64,000 bases of DNA from contig MNCI01027397.1 in the NCBI GenBank assembly GCA_015680685.1, forward strand, positions 3,317 through 67,316, read 5' to 3'. The notes below the pieces were generated by a model. It was not told the DNA's origin. It did no database searches and saw only the letters and a list, made by a program, of their open reading frames with translations. Numbering within the stretch: the stretch's first letter is position 1; every line of letters begins with the position of its first letter. This stretch comes from Gnetum montanum (lineage: Eukaryota > Streptophyta > Gnetopsida > Gnetales > Gnetaceae). The position numbers were made by a program, and so were the translations under genes. Shown here one piece after another: positions 33,600 to 45,177 of this stretch.

Positions 33600-34060
33600 G
33601 AGGCTATTCTCGTTGGCTATGCTTAACTATGCTCTAGACTGGGGGAGAGCATAGTCCCACACTTAGGAAAAAAATTTGCAAAAAATGGCCTTCATGCTAA
33701 CTACACTTCCTACGAGAGGCTGACTATGCTCCATACCGGGGAAGAGCATAGTATCAACATTTATAAAAAATTGTAGAAATGGCCTTCATGTTGACTATGC
33801 TCTCCACTAGAGGTTGACTACACTCTTAAATAGGAAAGAGCATAGCGTCAACACTTAGAAAAAATTGCAAAAATGGCCTTCATGCTGACTACGCTCGATA
33901 CAAGAGGCTAACTAGGCTCCCTATTGGGGAAGAGCATAGTGTCAACACTTATAAGAAATTACAAAAATGATCATTGTGCTAACTATGATCTCCACAAAAG
34001 GCTGACTATGGTCCTAACTAGGGGAGAGTGTAGTCTTAGCACTTAGCTAAAAATTGTAGG
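33600..34060. repeat. 94-bp tandem array
   Basis: About five units; equivalent GAGGCTGACTATGCTC positions are at about 33,600, 33,716, 33,810, 33,904 and 33,998, giving a 94-base period in the last four. The unit contains GACTATGCTC, GGGGAAGAGCATAGT and AATGGCCTTCATG. GACTATGCTC and GAGCATAGT are near complements, so each unit can form a hairpin. It lies in the probable 3' region of element V. Confidence 0.85.
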
Positions 34061-35164
34061 TAGGATGCCATAGTTTAAATTTTATGGTGTTTCATTGGCC
34101 CCTCTTTGTTAACGTCTGGAGGAGTAGCCAAAGAGATGTCAACAAAGAATAATAAAATACCACAGTAGACTTGGCACCAACATTGCTCTTTAGTACTTGA
34201 TTAGATGTCATTACACTATGCTCAAGAGTGTTGTGGATAGTGGTATGCTAGATAGCAGGTGAGAAGCAGGAGCAAAAGGTGTAGGTGATGTGTTGGGGAT
34301 AAAAGGAGAGATTAGGTGCAAATGAGATGTTATGATGTGAGGACATCATGGATGTTGATGACCATGGCACCAGAGTGGCTTGCTCTTGAAAACATTGACC
34401 TCTCATCAGAGTGCTTGTAAGAGAGTCAAGTTGTATGTTCAAGGTTGGGCCAGTGACGGAATTACTTTACTACTGGATTGCTTAATGATATGCTTTCCCT
34501 TACCTTTTTTTTGTGGGGTGAAAATTCCTTGGGTTCTACACTTTGCTAAATGCTTGCTATGAAGTGAAATGCTTTCCATCAAGTGAGTTGCGTATCACTA
34601 GATGGACCTTGCTTCGTCATTAATGAAACTGCATGGTGTTTCCTCCTTAGGATGACTTATGTTACATTTTCTTGGGCTTTGATTAGTTGACAAAGGCTTT
34701 CCACAAGACAACTTATGTTACATCCACCTTGGGAAGCTAATGTTTGATGTGAAATGTGAAGAGGGTGCCATGTGATCATAACACATGAGTGTCAAAAGGT
34801 TTGCAATCTTTGCTATGTGAGGAATAAGAGGGTATTGGAATGTAGGAGTAGATGTGAGTAGGTTATAACAGGATAATAGGGATGTGCACTATTGAGAGGA
34901 TTAGTTATCTGATCATGTACATCAGAGCAATCTGGTGACTTGATGCTGCGATGAGATGTGCCTTTGCATGACTGCCTGGGGCTATCTTGCAAACATAACT
35001 TTGAGAAGATAAGAAAACCACATAAGACATAAATGCAAATAAATTGTAGATGAAAAAATGTAGAAGGCCACATTAGTGACATAGGTTGCGTAGATTTCCA
35101 GGGCTTTATTTTGAAACTGCAGTGTGCTTGCTTACTTGGTGTAGAAGGATGGAAAAAAATATTA

Positions 35165-35525
35165 ATGCGAACCCAGTTTAAGGTCTTTGTGGACCATGGT
35201 TTGGCTAGTTTATGGTCCTAGAGGATTGTGGGGCCTAGTTTAAGGTCTTGGAAAACTATGCTATTTTAGTTTATAGTCCTAGTAAACACATTGTGCTAGT
35301 TTAATGTCATGGTGGATGTGCTATGTCACTTTATAGTCATGGTGGATCACTAGTTTAAAGTCATTGTGGACTAGTTGTACCAGTTTATGGTCATAGTAGA
35401 CTGCTAGGCTAGTTTATAGTCATAGCAGATATTCTGTGCCAGTTTAGCATCATAGCTGCTGCTTTGTGCTAGTTTATAGTCATAGTGGATTGTTTTGCTA
35501 GTTTAGCAGTGTAGCGGGCAAATGC
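35165..35525. repeat. About 30-bp tandem array after integrase of V
   Basis: About eleven degenerate units starting AGTTTATAGTCATAGTGGA or AGTTTAAGGTCTTTG, spaced about 28-35 bases. It starts 35 bases downstream (minus sense) of the integrase C-terminus, in the 3' untranslated position where Tat-lineage elements carry variable repeats. Related to the array at 35,925-36,455. Confidence 0.8.
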
Positions 35526-35559
35526 TTACCTTACTTTATTGATGTGTAGTGCTACATGT

Positions 35560-35770
35560 TAGATATAGTATGGCTTCAAGTATGAATGGTTTACCGAATT
35601 GGCAAACTTGTTTCCATCTTGATCAACAAGCATGAATGATTTGTTTTCATAGGTCTTAGTGACTAGAAAAGGCCCTTCCCAATTGGCTGAGAATTTATTT
35701 GTGAGTGTGCAAATGACCTTGAGGATCAGTTTTGCACTAGGGTTGGGCCTTTTTACTACATTTTTGCTAT
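35560..35770 (-). pseudogene. Integrase C-terminal tail, element V
   Basis: An open minus-strand stretch with TNKFSANWEGPFLVTKTYEN, then MLVDQDGNKFANSVNHSYLK and PYYI. Tat-lineage integrases end with K.A.NWEGP..V......L...DG......N...LK.YY, so the match is clear. The catalytic core is absent upstream. Confidence 0.8.
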
Positions 35771-35924
35771 GTAATGTTGTTCATGCTATGTATTGCTATG
35801 CATATTACATTTTCTATGGATGATTATTTGCTAAATGTAATGTGTAAACTTTTATCCTTATATGATGATTTTATTACATTTGTTATGAGTATGCGAGTCT
35901 GGGCCCTTGCGAGCCACAATGAGT

Positions 35925-36455
35925 TTGTTGTTAGTTTAAGGCCTTGACGGGCCTCACACCAGTTTAAGGCCATAATGGGAGGGCCAATGCTAATTTTTGG
36001 TCATTTCAAGTAGTGTGTTGCTAGTTTAAGGCCATTCTGGATCATAGCAATACTTTAAGGTCATTTTGGACCACATACTGCTAGTTTAAGGCCATTTCAG
36101 GCCATTAGGATAGTTCAAGGTCATTTCGAGCCAATGGTGATGGAAAGCAATAATTTAAGGCCATTTCGGGCCACGATGATAGTTTATGGCTATTCCAGGC
36201 CATGGATTGCTAGTTTAAAGTCATTTTGGGCCATACATTACTCTCTCTTTTGTGATTGTTATAGTTTAAGACCATCTCATGTTGTGTATTACTGTCTCTT
36301 TTATGATTGCGATTACGATAGTTTAAGGCCATTTTGGGCTACATCAATAGGATTAACGGTGGTAGTTTAAGGCTATTCTGGGCCATGGGCCACTACAAGG
36401 GGATTAAAGGTGATAGTTTAAGGTCATTCTGGGCCATAGTGATAGTTTAAGATCA
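35925..36455. repeat. AGTTTAAGGCCATT tandem array inside V
   Basis: About thirteen units with core AGTTTAAGGCCATTTTGGGCC or close variants, spaced about 36-50 bases. The core contains AAGGCC/GGCC, and GGCCATT..GGGCC gives each unit an internal partial palindrome. It ends at the N at 36,456. It stands where RT and the integrase core should be. Confidence 0.8.
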
Positions 36456-36456
36456 N
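36456..36456. other. Single N, probable contig join
   Basis: The N separates the AGTTTAAGGCC array from protease sequence. Tandem repeats often break assemblies, so the missing pol of V may lie unassembled here. Confidence 0.6.
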
Positions 36457-36619
36457 ATGCCTTAGTCACATAGTTGCTTCCTAATTCAATGTGGGTTAGG
36501 AGGCACGTAGAGCCTAGATTGCACTATCTATTAGTCTCCTTGACCCTCGCTTACTACATTAAAGGGAAATTCTGCTCAAAGGGCATCTTTTGGTAGGTCA
36601 CTAGCTTCTTTTATCTTTT

Positions 36620-37130
36620 TAGGTGTGTCTACCTCATGCATTCTATTATCTACCATAGATGCATCATCAAGAAATTCAACTTCTGACCCTTGCTTTGTAT
36701 CTATGTTGTTGATGACCAAAGGGGCACCATGGATGATAACTTCACCACCTTTGTATGGGAGGTGGATTTCTTGATGGATTAGAGAGGAGATGGATCATAA
36801 TTAGGCCAGCCAAGGTCTATCCAATATTAAGGTAAGGCTCAGCATTTCCTCTATGACAATAAATTTAGCAATGGTGGGGAATTGCTCCCCTGCTACAAAG
36901 GCTATGGTGACAGTGCCCCTGATGATGATGTGTGACCCGTTGAAGGATTTTAGGCATGTGCTTTTCGTTGGTCTAACCTGATTCAGGAGGCCAACTTATC
37001 ATGATGGTGTATGGTATAACATTTTTTGCTACTCCATCATCAATGTGCACTTTACAAATCTTGCATTGCCTAAGATGTATGGTGATGAACATGGAGGCTA
37101 TTATGATTTCTCCCCTCTAAGGATTAACCT
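36620..37130 (-). pseudogene. Aspartic protease remnant, element V
   Basis: In shifting minus-strand frames: KVHIDDGVAKNVIPYTIMI (active-site region, where family members have D.GS..N.LP), FNGSHIIIRGTVTIAFV, LILDRPWLA and SISSLIHQEIHLPYKGGEVI. The last two match the GRPW and IPSSLHQ.LKF.. motifs that follow the protease in Tat-type gypsy elements. Retropepsin role as in other elements. Confidence 0.6.
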
Positions 37131-37299
37131 TAATTGCTTCATCGCAAAATGCTAGGGTTGTGGAAGCTAATTCCTATGGTGCGGGAGGCAACAACACTAC
37201 ATGGATGGAGGTCTCATCTACAAGGATGTCCTCCATGATAGGAATGAAGGTCAACATCTGCACCAATGCTTCGTGGTGGGTAGATGAGGTCATGATTTA

Positions 37300-38050
37300 G
37301 TAATACAAGCTTAATGTTATGTTTTTTTTTGATTTAGTGCTTACTTAACTTGGGCTAATGCATCCACAAAGTCTTTGTCATTAGCCATGTTTTTGTTGGC
37401 CTAGACTTCTTCCTTGTGGCCTAAGAGATGGATCTCTCATGAAGGTGAATTAGGCTTTTTTTGCTTGGTTTTTTTAGGGGCCTCAATGCCCCTAGTGGTT
37501 TGCTTGTTGTGGCCTCTTTAGTTGCCTTGGCCATAGGGACTACAGATATGGGAATTAGCTTTGGCAGACCTTGCAATCTGTGTTCTTGATGTTGCCTAAT
37601 CATCTTGTCTGTGAGATGCTCATTGGATCTCTTGTGTTGCCACCTCAAGGGCCTACCAGTGTTGCTAATGAGGTTGCCCCTTGGAAAGGAATGAATCGAT
37701 GTGTTGGTCACTACTATGTTTTAGGCAAGTGAGGGGCTAGCATGCTATGGAGCTCAGATTATGAAGGGTGGTTGAACTATTGTTGTTGATGCAACTTGAT
37801 GGGGGAACCTAACTACGAAGGACATTATGGATGCTTGAGAAGGCACTCTAACAATGAAAGAGGGCCTTGAACCTATGGGGGTTGAGAGGACCCTTGCACT
37901 ACTTGAGGGCAAACAAACCATGAATGGCCACTACACCTATTTTGGCTTGTCATTAATGTAGATAGTATGCTATTGTTGGACTTGCATCATATAAAGAGCT
38001 TATTTCATCCTATGTTGATCCACATCATGGTATCCAAGTAGGTTGCTATG
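37300..38050 (-). pseudogene. Gag-protease linker of V
   Basis: The open frame 37,711-37,421 and its upstream sequence are rich in P, S and K with no domain I recognise. Position before the protease suggests the end of Gag. Low certainty. Confidence 0.3.
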
Positions 38051-39460
38051 CATTCATGGGTTACATTATGAGTTTTCTAAGTATTAAAATATTGACTATG
38101 ATTTGAAATAGTTGTTTATTAACACATGTTTTCCATGTGTTTGTAAATTTAATGACCTTGATAAAGAAAAATCTGATCTAGAAATACTTGAAAAGATGCC
38201 CTTGAAAATAATTTTTGTTTGTTGCCATTTGAACAATTCCCAGATGTGATGGATCATGCCAGGGATCTTCATTAATGTGTTGCTCTTTGGAAAGATGGTT
38301 TAATCCATGTGCTTCATGAGAGGGATTATGTGGGCCTAGAGGAGTAGAAGCCTAAGGCTTCTAGAATTTTCTTGAGCCCAAAAGGTATATTAGAAAAGGT
38401 ACTCTTACTTAGTTTAGATGCCTATTTGGTGGCTTTATATTGGTAATAGTATTTATGTTGATGATCATGCTCATGTTGATGAAAGTACTTGATATTTTTG
38501 CTCATGTTTACATTAGTATTTAATACTTGTGTTTCTTTTTTTAGTTCTAGTTTTGCAAATAAAATAAAGACCTTTCAGGTAATCTATATAGAGTTGGAGA
38601 ATGTGTGAGAGAGATCCATGTAAGAAAATGTCCATAGCACTCCATTTAGTTAGAAGTGATTAATGAGTAGGTAGGATTGGTATCTTTCTTTATTATGAGA
38701 TTGTTTAGCATTTCATAAATGGATGTGATTATCATGGTAAAATGTTACTCTAGTGAGTAGTGCTTGTTGATGTTTTGAGTTCAAGGGAATGATGTGATTT
38801 TGATGATGGAAAATAAATTCATTGTGATACTAGTTTTACTTTCCTAATGTAGGCTCTATAGTTAAGCATAATGACAAGTTGTCCAAAATAGAGAATGATT
38901 TGATGAGGGATTGGATGTATTATGCAGATAGGAATTAGAACATTCATCACTATAGAAACTGGAACTTGATCAAGGTCTTTTAGTTATTTATTGAGAGGGT
39001 GTTTTGTCAAAGGATTAGATAGAGGAGATTTACCTCTCCACAATGGTTGACAATGATTTATAACATCATGACAAGAGGTGTTACCTATAACTTGGCAATC
39101 ACTTAGATGAGAAGGTGATTAATGAGCTAGAAAATATTAGACTAGTTGATGGTATGGACTTAACTAACTCTATGAACTTTAGTTTTTACTATGAGATGTT
39201 GTGATGTTCTGTAGAGTTGCTTGCTTATAATGATTATTAGGGGAGGAAGATTCTTAGTAAGGAGGACTTCCCATGACCATTATGCTAGCATATCACTAAC
39301 ATAATAATGATCCTTCTATCTACTATGGGAGAGCCATTGGATGTAGCATTATCACTATAGGAGTATGTAGTTAAGTTCTCCATATTGGATAGTGTGGCAT
39401 TACCCATGAAATGTTTTGTTTGTGGTCATCTAGTAAAGTTCATGTAGGTCATTAGGGAAT
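38051..39460. other. Unassigned sequence
   Basis: No domain recognised on either strand. It is probably more retrotransposon sequence between V and U, but nothing in it proves that. Confidence 0.4.
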
Positions 39461-40379
39461 GTGCTATAGCCATATGGAATGGGGGATAGGCCTCAAAGAA
39501 AATGCTTTTTCCATCATAGAATGAGTTTTAATGTTTTTCCCTTTGAACACCAAATAGATAACCTCATATAGTGGAGTATTACACATTGATGAGATTGATT
39601 GAACTTGAGGTTGAATGTTTATTAGCACTATTATGGACTTGAGGAGCTCTTCCAATGTTAAATGATACTCCTTGAAAGTTGAGATGAGATTAAAAAGAAA
39701 GAGATTCATTTATTTTTATTTCATCATAGCAATGATTTAGGATAAGGCTTTGTCCCCAAACATTGCATCTTTATTTGTTGGTGGTAGAGAGAAAAAAATT
39801 TGATGTTAGAACAATTAGTACCATGATATGGTTAAGAGGAGTTATGTTTAGTATATCTTGAAAATAAAACTTCTTTTTATTTTGAATAGGCTATTTATTT
39901 ACTTGTTTCTTCTCTTTGCCTTTATCCTTTATGGTTGTTTCTTTTGGAGATCAGGGGAAGATGTTGATAGGTAGTGTTGGAGTAGGAACTAGGGGTGGTT
40001 CTTATAACTTAAGTGAAGAAAAGGATGAGATGGGGAAGGTATAACACAGGGTAAGATAGGAGGGTAGTCAATAGGATTGGATGACATTGATAAAGGTAAC
40101 CATATTCTTGGAGAATATGGAGGATAATTGAAAGTGGGAATTGTATGTGAGGAAGCTTTACTATAGTAAGGTGTCATGTTTATGAAAAATGGAGCTATAT
40201 GTATATTTTGGGAGACATGTGTATTAGAATCATTTCAAAGTAGATTAATAATGAAGGGATTTTTGAATTTTGGTGGATTTGAATAGGTGAACAAGGAAAC
40301 ATCATGAATGTTCAAAGGATCTTGAAAGATATGCCTATTTTGGTTTCTAGGCTTCATTAATGTGTTGAAAATAATCTCT

Positions 40380-42452
40380 CCTTTTTTTGACTAGTACTTG
40401 GATTTCATCTTTAAGAGTGTTACAATTATTAGTATCATGTCTTGTAGCCTCATGGTGTTAATAATATCTATTAAGATTATATGATTTTATGACAAGTGGA
40501 TATCCTTTCATCCATTGGGAAGAATTAGTGACCAAAGTTTACAATTTTCTAAATCATACCCTTGTCTATTCTAAGACCTATTTTAGGGTAATGTACCATT
40601 CTTTTAATAGTATGTTGTACAACTATGTGTAGTTCATAGAAAACTTATGCATTTTAACCTATTCATAGGTGGTATATTTTTTTATTCTCTATTTGATGAA
40701 TTTTGTCCAATATCATGGGGCTTAGAATTCATACTCTTATTTTTACCATTGTCTAATGATGAACTTGATGAAGATTGATATACCAAGGCCATTGTTTACC
40801 TTGTGTTTTGACAAAATTTCTCTTTGCCTAATGCTTTGTTGGCCTTGTTGTGGAAGTTAATGTATTTTGAGGTATTACATTTGATGGTAATCTTCTTGAT
40901 ATATTTTGCTAAAGTGATGATGTCGTGAAGGTTGAGTGGTCTAGAGTAGACTAACTTACCTCTAATATAGTCATTAAGAGCTTCCTTGAAAATATTCAAT
41001 AGTTGATCATTAGTAATGGATGAGTGAGCTTCATCATGGCTAAAGTTCATTTGGAGATCAACCTAGAGATAGACTCATTGGGAGTCTACTTATTTACTAG
41101 AAGATTCTATAGTGTGTTATCTTTGGTGATGTTGTACTTAAATCTTTCCACAAAGGTTATGAAGAGCTACTTCAAAGAAGTGATGAACCACGAGGAAGGA
41201 CTTTATACCATTTGAGTGCTTTGCTTATCAATGAGTTTGAAAAGCTCCTTAGAATGTTGTGAGGATAGTTAGATAATAACATACATTCACTAGGGAAGGT
41301 AATAACATGGTTTGTGGGATTAGATTTTCCATTCTACTTTGTGAACTTAGGCAATAAGACTCTCTTGGGAAGTTGGGTAGGTAGGATCAATGGACTAATG
41401 GGATTTACAAGAAGATGGATGATAGAAACTATAGGACTTTCTCCCCATGTAGTGTTATTGCTTTTTGTGTTTAATCCTTATTGGTCTGTAACTTGGAAGA
41501 TAGGTCTTGGAGCAAAAGCATTAGTTTAGGTGAAACACTAGGGATACTTGGGATAGTAGGATTACTTAGAATGGGGTTATGAGCAGGAAAAACTAGCTAG
41601 GAAAGTGCAACAATAGGCATGGAAATGGGTTGTGGAACATTATGCATAGGGAATGACTAGGAAGGTGGGAGGAATGGTAGTGGAGCCTACTATTACTAGA
41701 ATAGTGGTATAAGGGATGATGGTTGAAATAAGTTCAACAACATATTAAGGTTTTGGACTCATGCATGAGGTGTTAAATTAATAGGGATTGTGCCTGGGAA
41801 TAAGATATATGTTGGTGGCAATGTGATCGTAAGTGGGACAATAATAGTTAGAGCACTCGAAATAGGGATAATATGGCTAGTAGTATGGGTAATATGCATG
41901 GAGAATTCATTGGTGGAGTTTATAAGCGTAACATACTAAAGGATAGAACTTTTTTTGGTTATGTGGTGGCTTGATGAAAGAGTTGTGTAGGAAATGAAGG
42001 ATAAAGGTTTTAATTCTCATCATCACCATGAATGCTGATATAATCACCCTTGCTATGTTACTCTTGGAGTTGATAACTTATGTTAAAATTGATGTTGGGA
42101 TGTCCCTTGAGGTAATTGAACATGTTCTATGTTTGTTTGATTTTAGTGCTAGCTAATGCTTGAATCTCATCTCTAATGGCTACGTATTCTGCTAACACCA
42201 TTCACTTGAATTAATCTAGCTCAATAAGATGATTAGGATTAGTGAGGAAAGATTACAGACCATTATCAACTTCATACATAGCCATCCTTTGTAGTTCATT
42301 TTTAAATAATGGGATGTTAAGGCCTCATTTGATACATGAAATTTTGTAATCATGTTTGATCATGAATTTCATGAATGCTTAAGCTATTCAAATCTTCATT
42401 AGTTTATGGACTTGGGAGGTATGGATGAATCAGATCCTTAATCAGACATGAT
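40380..42452 (-). pseudogene. Gag remnant, element U
   Basis: On the minus strand: LISKALKWYKVLPRGS (about 41,240), the core of the gypsy capsid domain, then FKYNITKDNT, the open frame 41,050-40,796 with LLNIFKEALNDYIRGKLVYS, and a zinc-binding element near 40,480 reading YY.HHEATRHDTNNCNTLKD. The last matches C.FH...GH.T..C..LK of Tat-type Gag, with its first Cys lost. Several frameshifts. Sequence downstream of it (39,709-39,464) has an open frame without a recognised domain. Confidence 0.65.
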
Positions 42453-42627
42453 GTCAAAAGTATATTATTCACATAATTGGATACAAGGATTAAGTGTGAA
42501 TGAAAAAACAATATAATATGTATAAAGCCTAATTAAAAACATTGAAAGCATATAAAAATTAAATGCTAGAAATGATCTATGAGCTTCTAGGTAGTGGTTT
42601 TGTGATACTAGAGAACCTATTGGTCCT

Positions 42628-42640
42628 TCTTCTAATACCA
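42628..42640 (-). promoter_or_regulatory. Probable tRNA-iMet primer site of U
   Basis: The minus strand reads TGGTATTAGAAGA, similar to TGGTATCAGAGC. It lies four bases from a TG that could start the LTR at 42,645. Confidence 0.5.
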
Positions 42641-42644
42641 ATAA

Positions 42645-43194
42645 TGTTCTTGCAAACTTGTTCTTTCACAACGCTAGAAGAACACATCTACAAATTAGAT
42701 GATAAATATCTAATCCAAGTTCATAAATGATCTTTGGAATGATGTAACCGTCAATATATCAACAATCATAAAACTAAGGGAAATGCATCTCTAGTTGAAT
42801 ATGGATGTAGCTAATTACCAATGATCTAGAAACAATATTGAAATTTGATAGACAATTATGAATATTAATGATAAAATCAATAAAACCTAAATGTTGTGAA
42901 TAAAACCTAAGTGATGTAAGTATAATTATTATGATTAGAAAATTAGAAATGGATAGTAAACAAAAGACATATCTGGGAAGAGTTTTGACTTTCATTTTCT
43001 AATAAACAAAGGTTCTTCATTCATGAGATAACAAAGTTTGGCTTCCATGATGGGCCAAAAGGTACAATGATGGGGAATGCAAACTATAGAATAAGATTAA
43101 TAGAATAGACTTATTTATTAAGCAAACAAGAGGTTTAAATACTAGAATTTAAGCTTTGGTAGCTTGGAAGAGGAATGGAATGTTTGTCAATGTT
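42645..43194 (-). repeat. Probable 5' LTR of U
   Basis: Defined only by the primer site on its left and the solo LTR F on its right. No second copy was found in the window, so the extent is a guess. Confidence 0.35.
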
Positions 43195-45177
43195 GTTTGT
43201 GTTGACCTTTTGGTATGTCAAAATCTTGAAAAATGGAGAATTTGGAAAGTATATGTGTAAGATTTTATAGAAGCATGATGAGATTAAGATAAGAGCATGT
43301 TAGGACCATGATAAGAGTTAAGTTATTAATTTGAAGTGACAAAGTCTTAACTAAGATTGCAAGAATTTGGGAGAAGTCACAGGGATGCATGATGTCTAGA
43401 AGTTAAAAGAAGGTGTTCTAGTATTGCTAGGACATTCCAGAAGAACATCAGATGTCCGAGTTAGTTTTAGCCTAGATGTCCCAGAAAAACATTAGATTTC
43501 CTAATTGTTACTAAGATATCCCAATCAAGATGTCTCATGTAAGAAATCCCAATTTAAGTGAGATGTCCCACCTGAAAGCATATGAAAGTTAGTAAGATGT
43601 CTTAAGCTCGAATGAGATGTTCCAAATAGCTATTTTCTAGCTGTTGTACAAACTCCAATGGTCATTTGACAATGAAAAATGGTATAAAAGGGATGATATA
43701 TTTATGGAAAAGAACAAGTACTATTCACATGAATATTTCCAACATTATATACATTTAGTAAAAAACTTTGTACTTTAATTCTTGATCATTTTCTTGGTTT
43801 ATGCATTGTATTGAGAGTCTCAAATCAAGGAATCTATAATTAGAGTACATTCTCTCCTTGTTCTCTATTTCCTTTATTTTTAAGCCCTATATGGTTGATG
43901 TACTTCTTGTAGAAGGAATTCTTAATCTTGTTGGGATGTTGAGGGGTTATGCGTATTTCTAAGTCAAAACACTCAAAGTAGAGCTCAAGATATTGTAAAG
44001 GTTGTGGAATCCTTGAAATGACATTTCGAGCTTGTTGGAACCTTATGGGTTTGGGTGTGTTTCTATGTGAAAATACCCATTTCGGATGTGTAAGACCTTG
44101 TAGGAGCATGATGAGATCAAGATAAGAGCATGTTGGGACTAAGATGAGAGTTGAGTTATCCATATGAAGTAATAAAGTCTCAACCAAGATTGCAAGAATT
44201 TGGGAGAAGTCACAAGGATGCACAAGGTTTAGAATTCAAAAGAAGGTATTTTAGTGTTTGCTAAGACATCCTAGAAGAATAGTAGACATCCTAGTTGCAA
44301 AGCTTAGTTCCAAGCTAGAAATTCTAGAAAAACATTAGATGTTCCAATTTTTGTTAAGACATCCTTGTCAAGACATCTCATGTGAGACATTCCAATTTAA
44401 GTGAGAAATACCACTTGCAAGCATCTAAAAGTTAATAAGATATCTCAAGCTCAAACAAGATGTCCCACATACAAGCATCTAAAATTCAATAAGATGTCTC
44501 AAGCTTAAATAAGACGTTTGAACTAGCTATTTTCTAATCATTGTATGGACTTTAATGATCATTTGACAATGAGAAAGGCTATAAATGAGATGATATATTT
44601 ATGGAAAAGAATGAGCACTATTTACATGAATATTTCTAACATTGTATACATCTAGTAAAATACTTTGTACTTTCATTCTTGATCATTTTCTTGATTTTTA
44701 AATGGTATTGAGAGCCTCAAAGTAAGCAATGTATATTTAGAGTACATTGTCTCCTTGATATTTCTTTCCTTCATTTTTAAGTCCTTTGGGGTTAATGTGC
44801 TTTTTGCAGAAGGCATCCTTGAGCTTGTTGGAACCTTAAGGTGTTAGGTATGTTTCTAAATGAGAATACCCCAAGAAGAGCTTAAGATATTGTAAAGGTT
44901 GTGAGATCCTTGAAACCATGTTTTAAGCTTGTTGGGAACTTGTGGGATTAGGTGTGTTTTTGTGCGAAAAAATCCCTTATGGAGCTCAAACTTTGTGAAG
45001 GTTTTGATGTCCTTGGAATCACATTTTTGAAGAAACAAAGTTCGAAGGTATGCAAGGACTCTACCCTTTGAGTGTGGGTGTACCCAAGTTGGGGAACCAC
45101 ATACATCTATTTGTAGGTTTGATTTTAATTGGTGGAACTTATTCATTCTTCCTTCTCAGTTCTCAATCTTCAGTTTG
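43195..45177 (+). mobile_element. Solo LTR F of the E family with perfect target duplication
   Basis: GTTTG at 43,195-43,199 and again at 45,173-45,177 flank an LTR that starts TGTTGACCTTTTGGTATGTC (43,200) and ends CTCAATCTTCA (45,172). These ends are the reverse complement of the LTR of E (TGAGGATCGTTGAG...CCAAAAGGTTAACA). No interior is present, so recombination between the two LTRs removed it. F is about 500 bases longer than the E LTR because of an internal tandem duplication. Confidence 0.87.
43254..44985 (+). repeat. 833-bp tandem duplication within F
   Basis: Unit 1 starts near 43,254 (TGTGTAAGATTTTATAG) and unit 2 near 44,087 (TGTGTAAGACCTTGTAG). Matching blocks run throughout, such as GCAAGAATTTGGGAGAAGTC at 43,361 and 44,193. 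Each unit carries the AGATGTCC/AGATGTCT array and a TATA box (TATAAAAG at 43,683-43,690; CTATAAATG at 44,579-44,587), so this LTR has two complete enhancer-promoter sets. Confidence 0.85.

Larger units (their letters stand above)
32465..38050 (-). mobile_element. Gutted Tat-like gypsy element V
   Basis: Minus-strand protease remnant (37,130-36,620) and integrase tail (35,770-35,560) in the right order, with RT, RNase H and the integrase core missing. Three tandem arrays (33,600-34,060, 35,165-35,525, 35,925-36,455) lie in and around the gap. Tat-lineage elements are known for tandem repeats in the 3' untranslated region, which fits. LTR ends were not determined; 32,480-34,100 may be the 3' LTR. 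An N at 36,456 sits exactly where the second array meets protease sequence, so part of the loss could be an assembly effect. Confidence 0.5.
39461..43194 (-). mobile_element. Gypsy fragment U: LTR, primer site and gag
   Basis: Minus-strand order: probable 5' LTR (42,645-43,194), iMet-type primer site (42,628-42,640), a gag start near 42,452 (MSD) and gag down to about 40,380. No pol and no 3' LTR recognised. The gag motifs are of the Tat-like kind, while iMet primers are more typical of chromoviruses, so the lineage is unsettled. Confidence 0.55.

Noticed and set aside
33600-36455. CRISPR-like array
   Set aside because: Repeats are contiguous and degenerate, without regular unique spacers, in a plant retrotransposon context.
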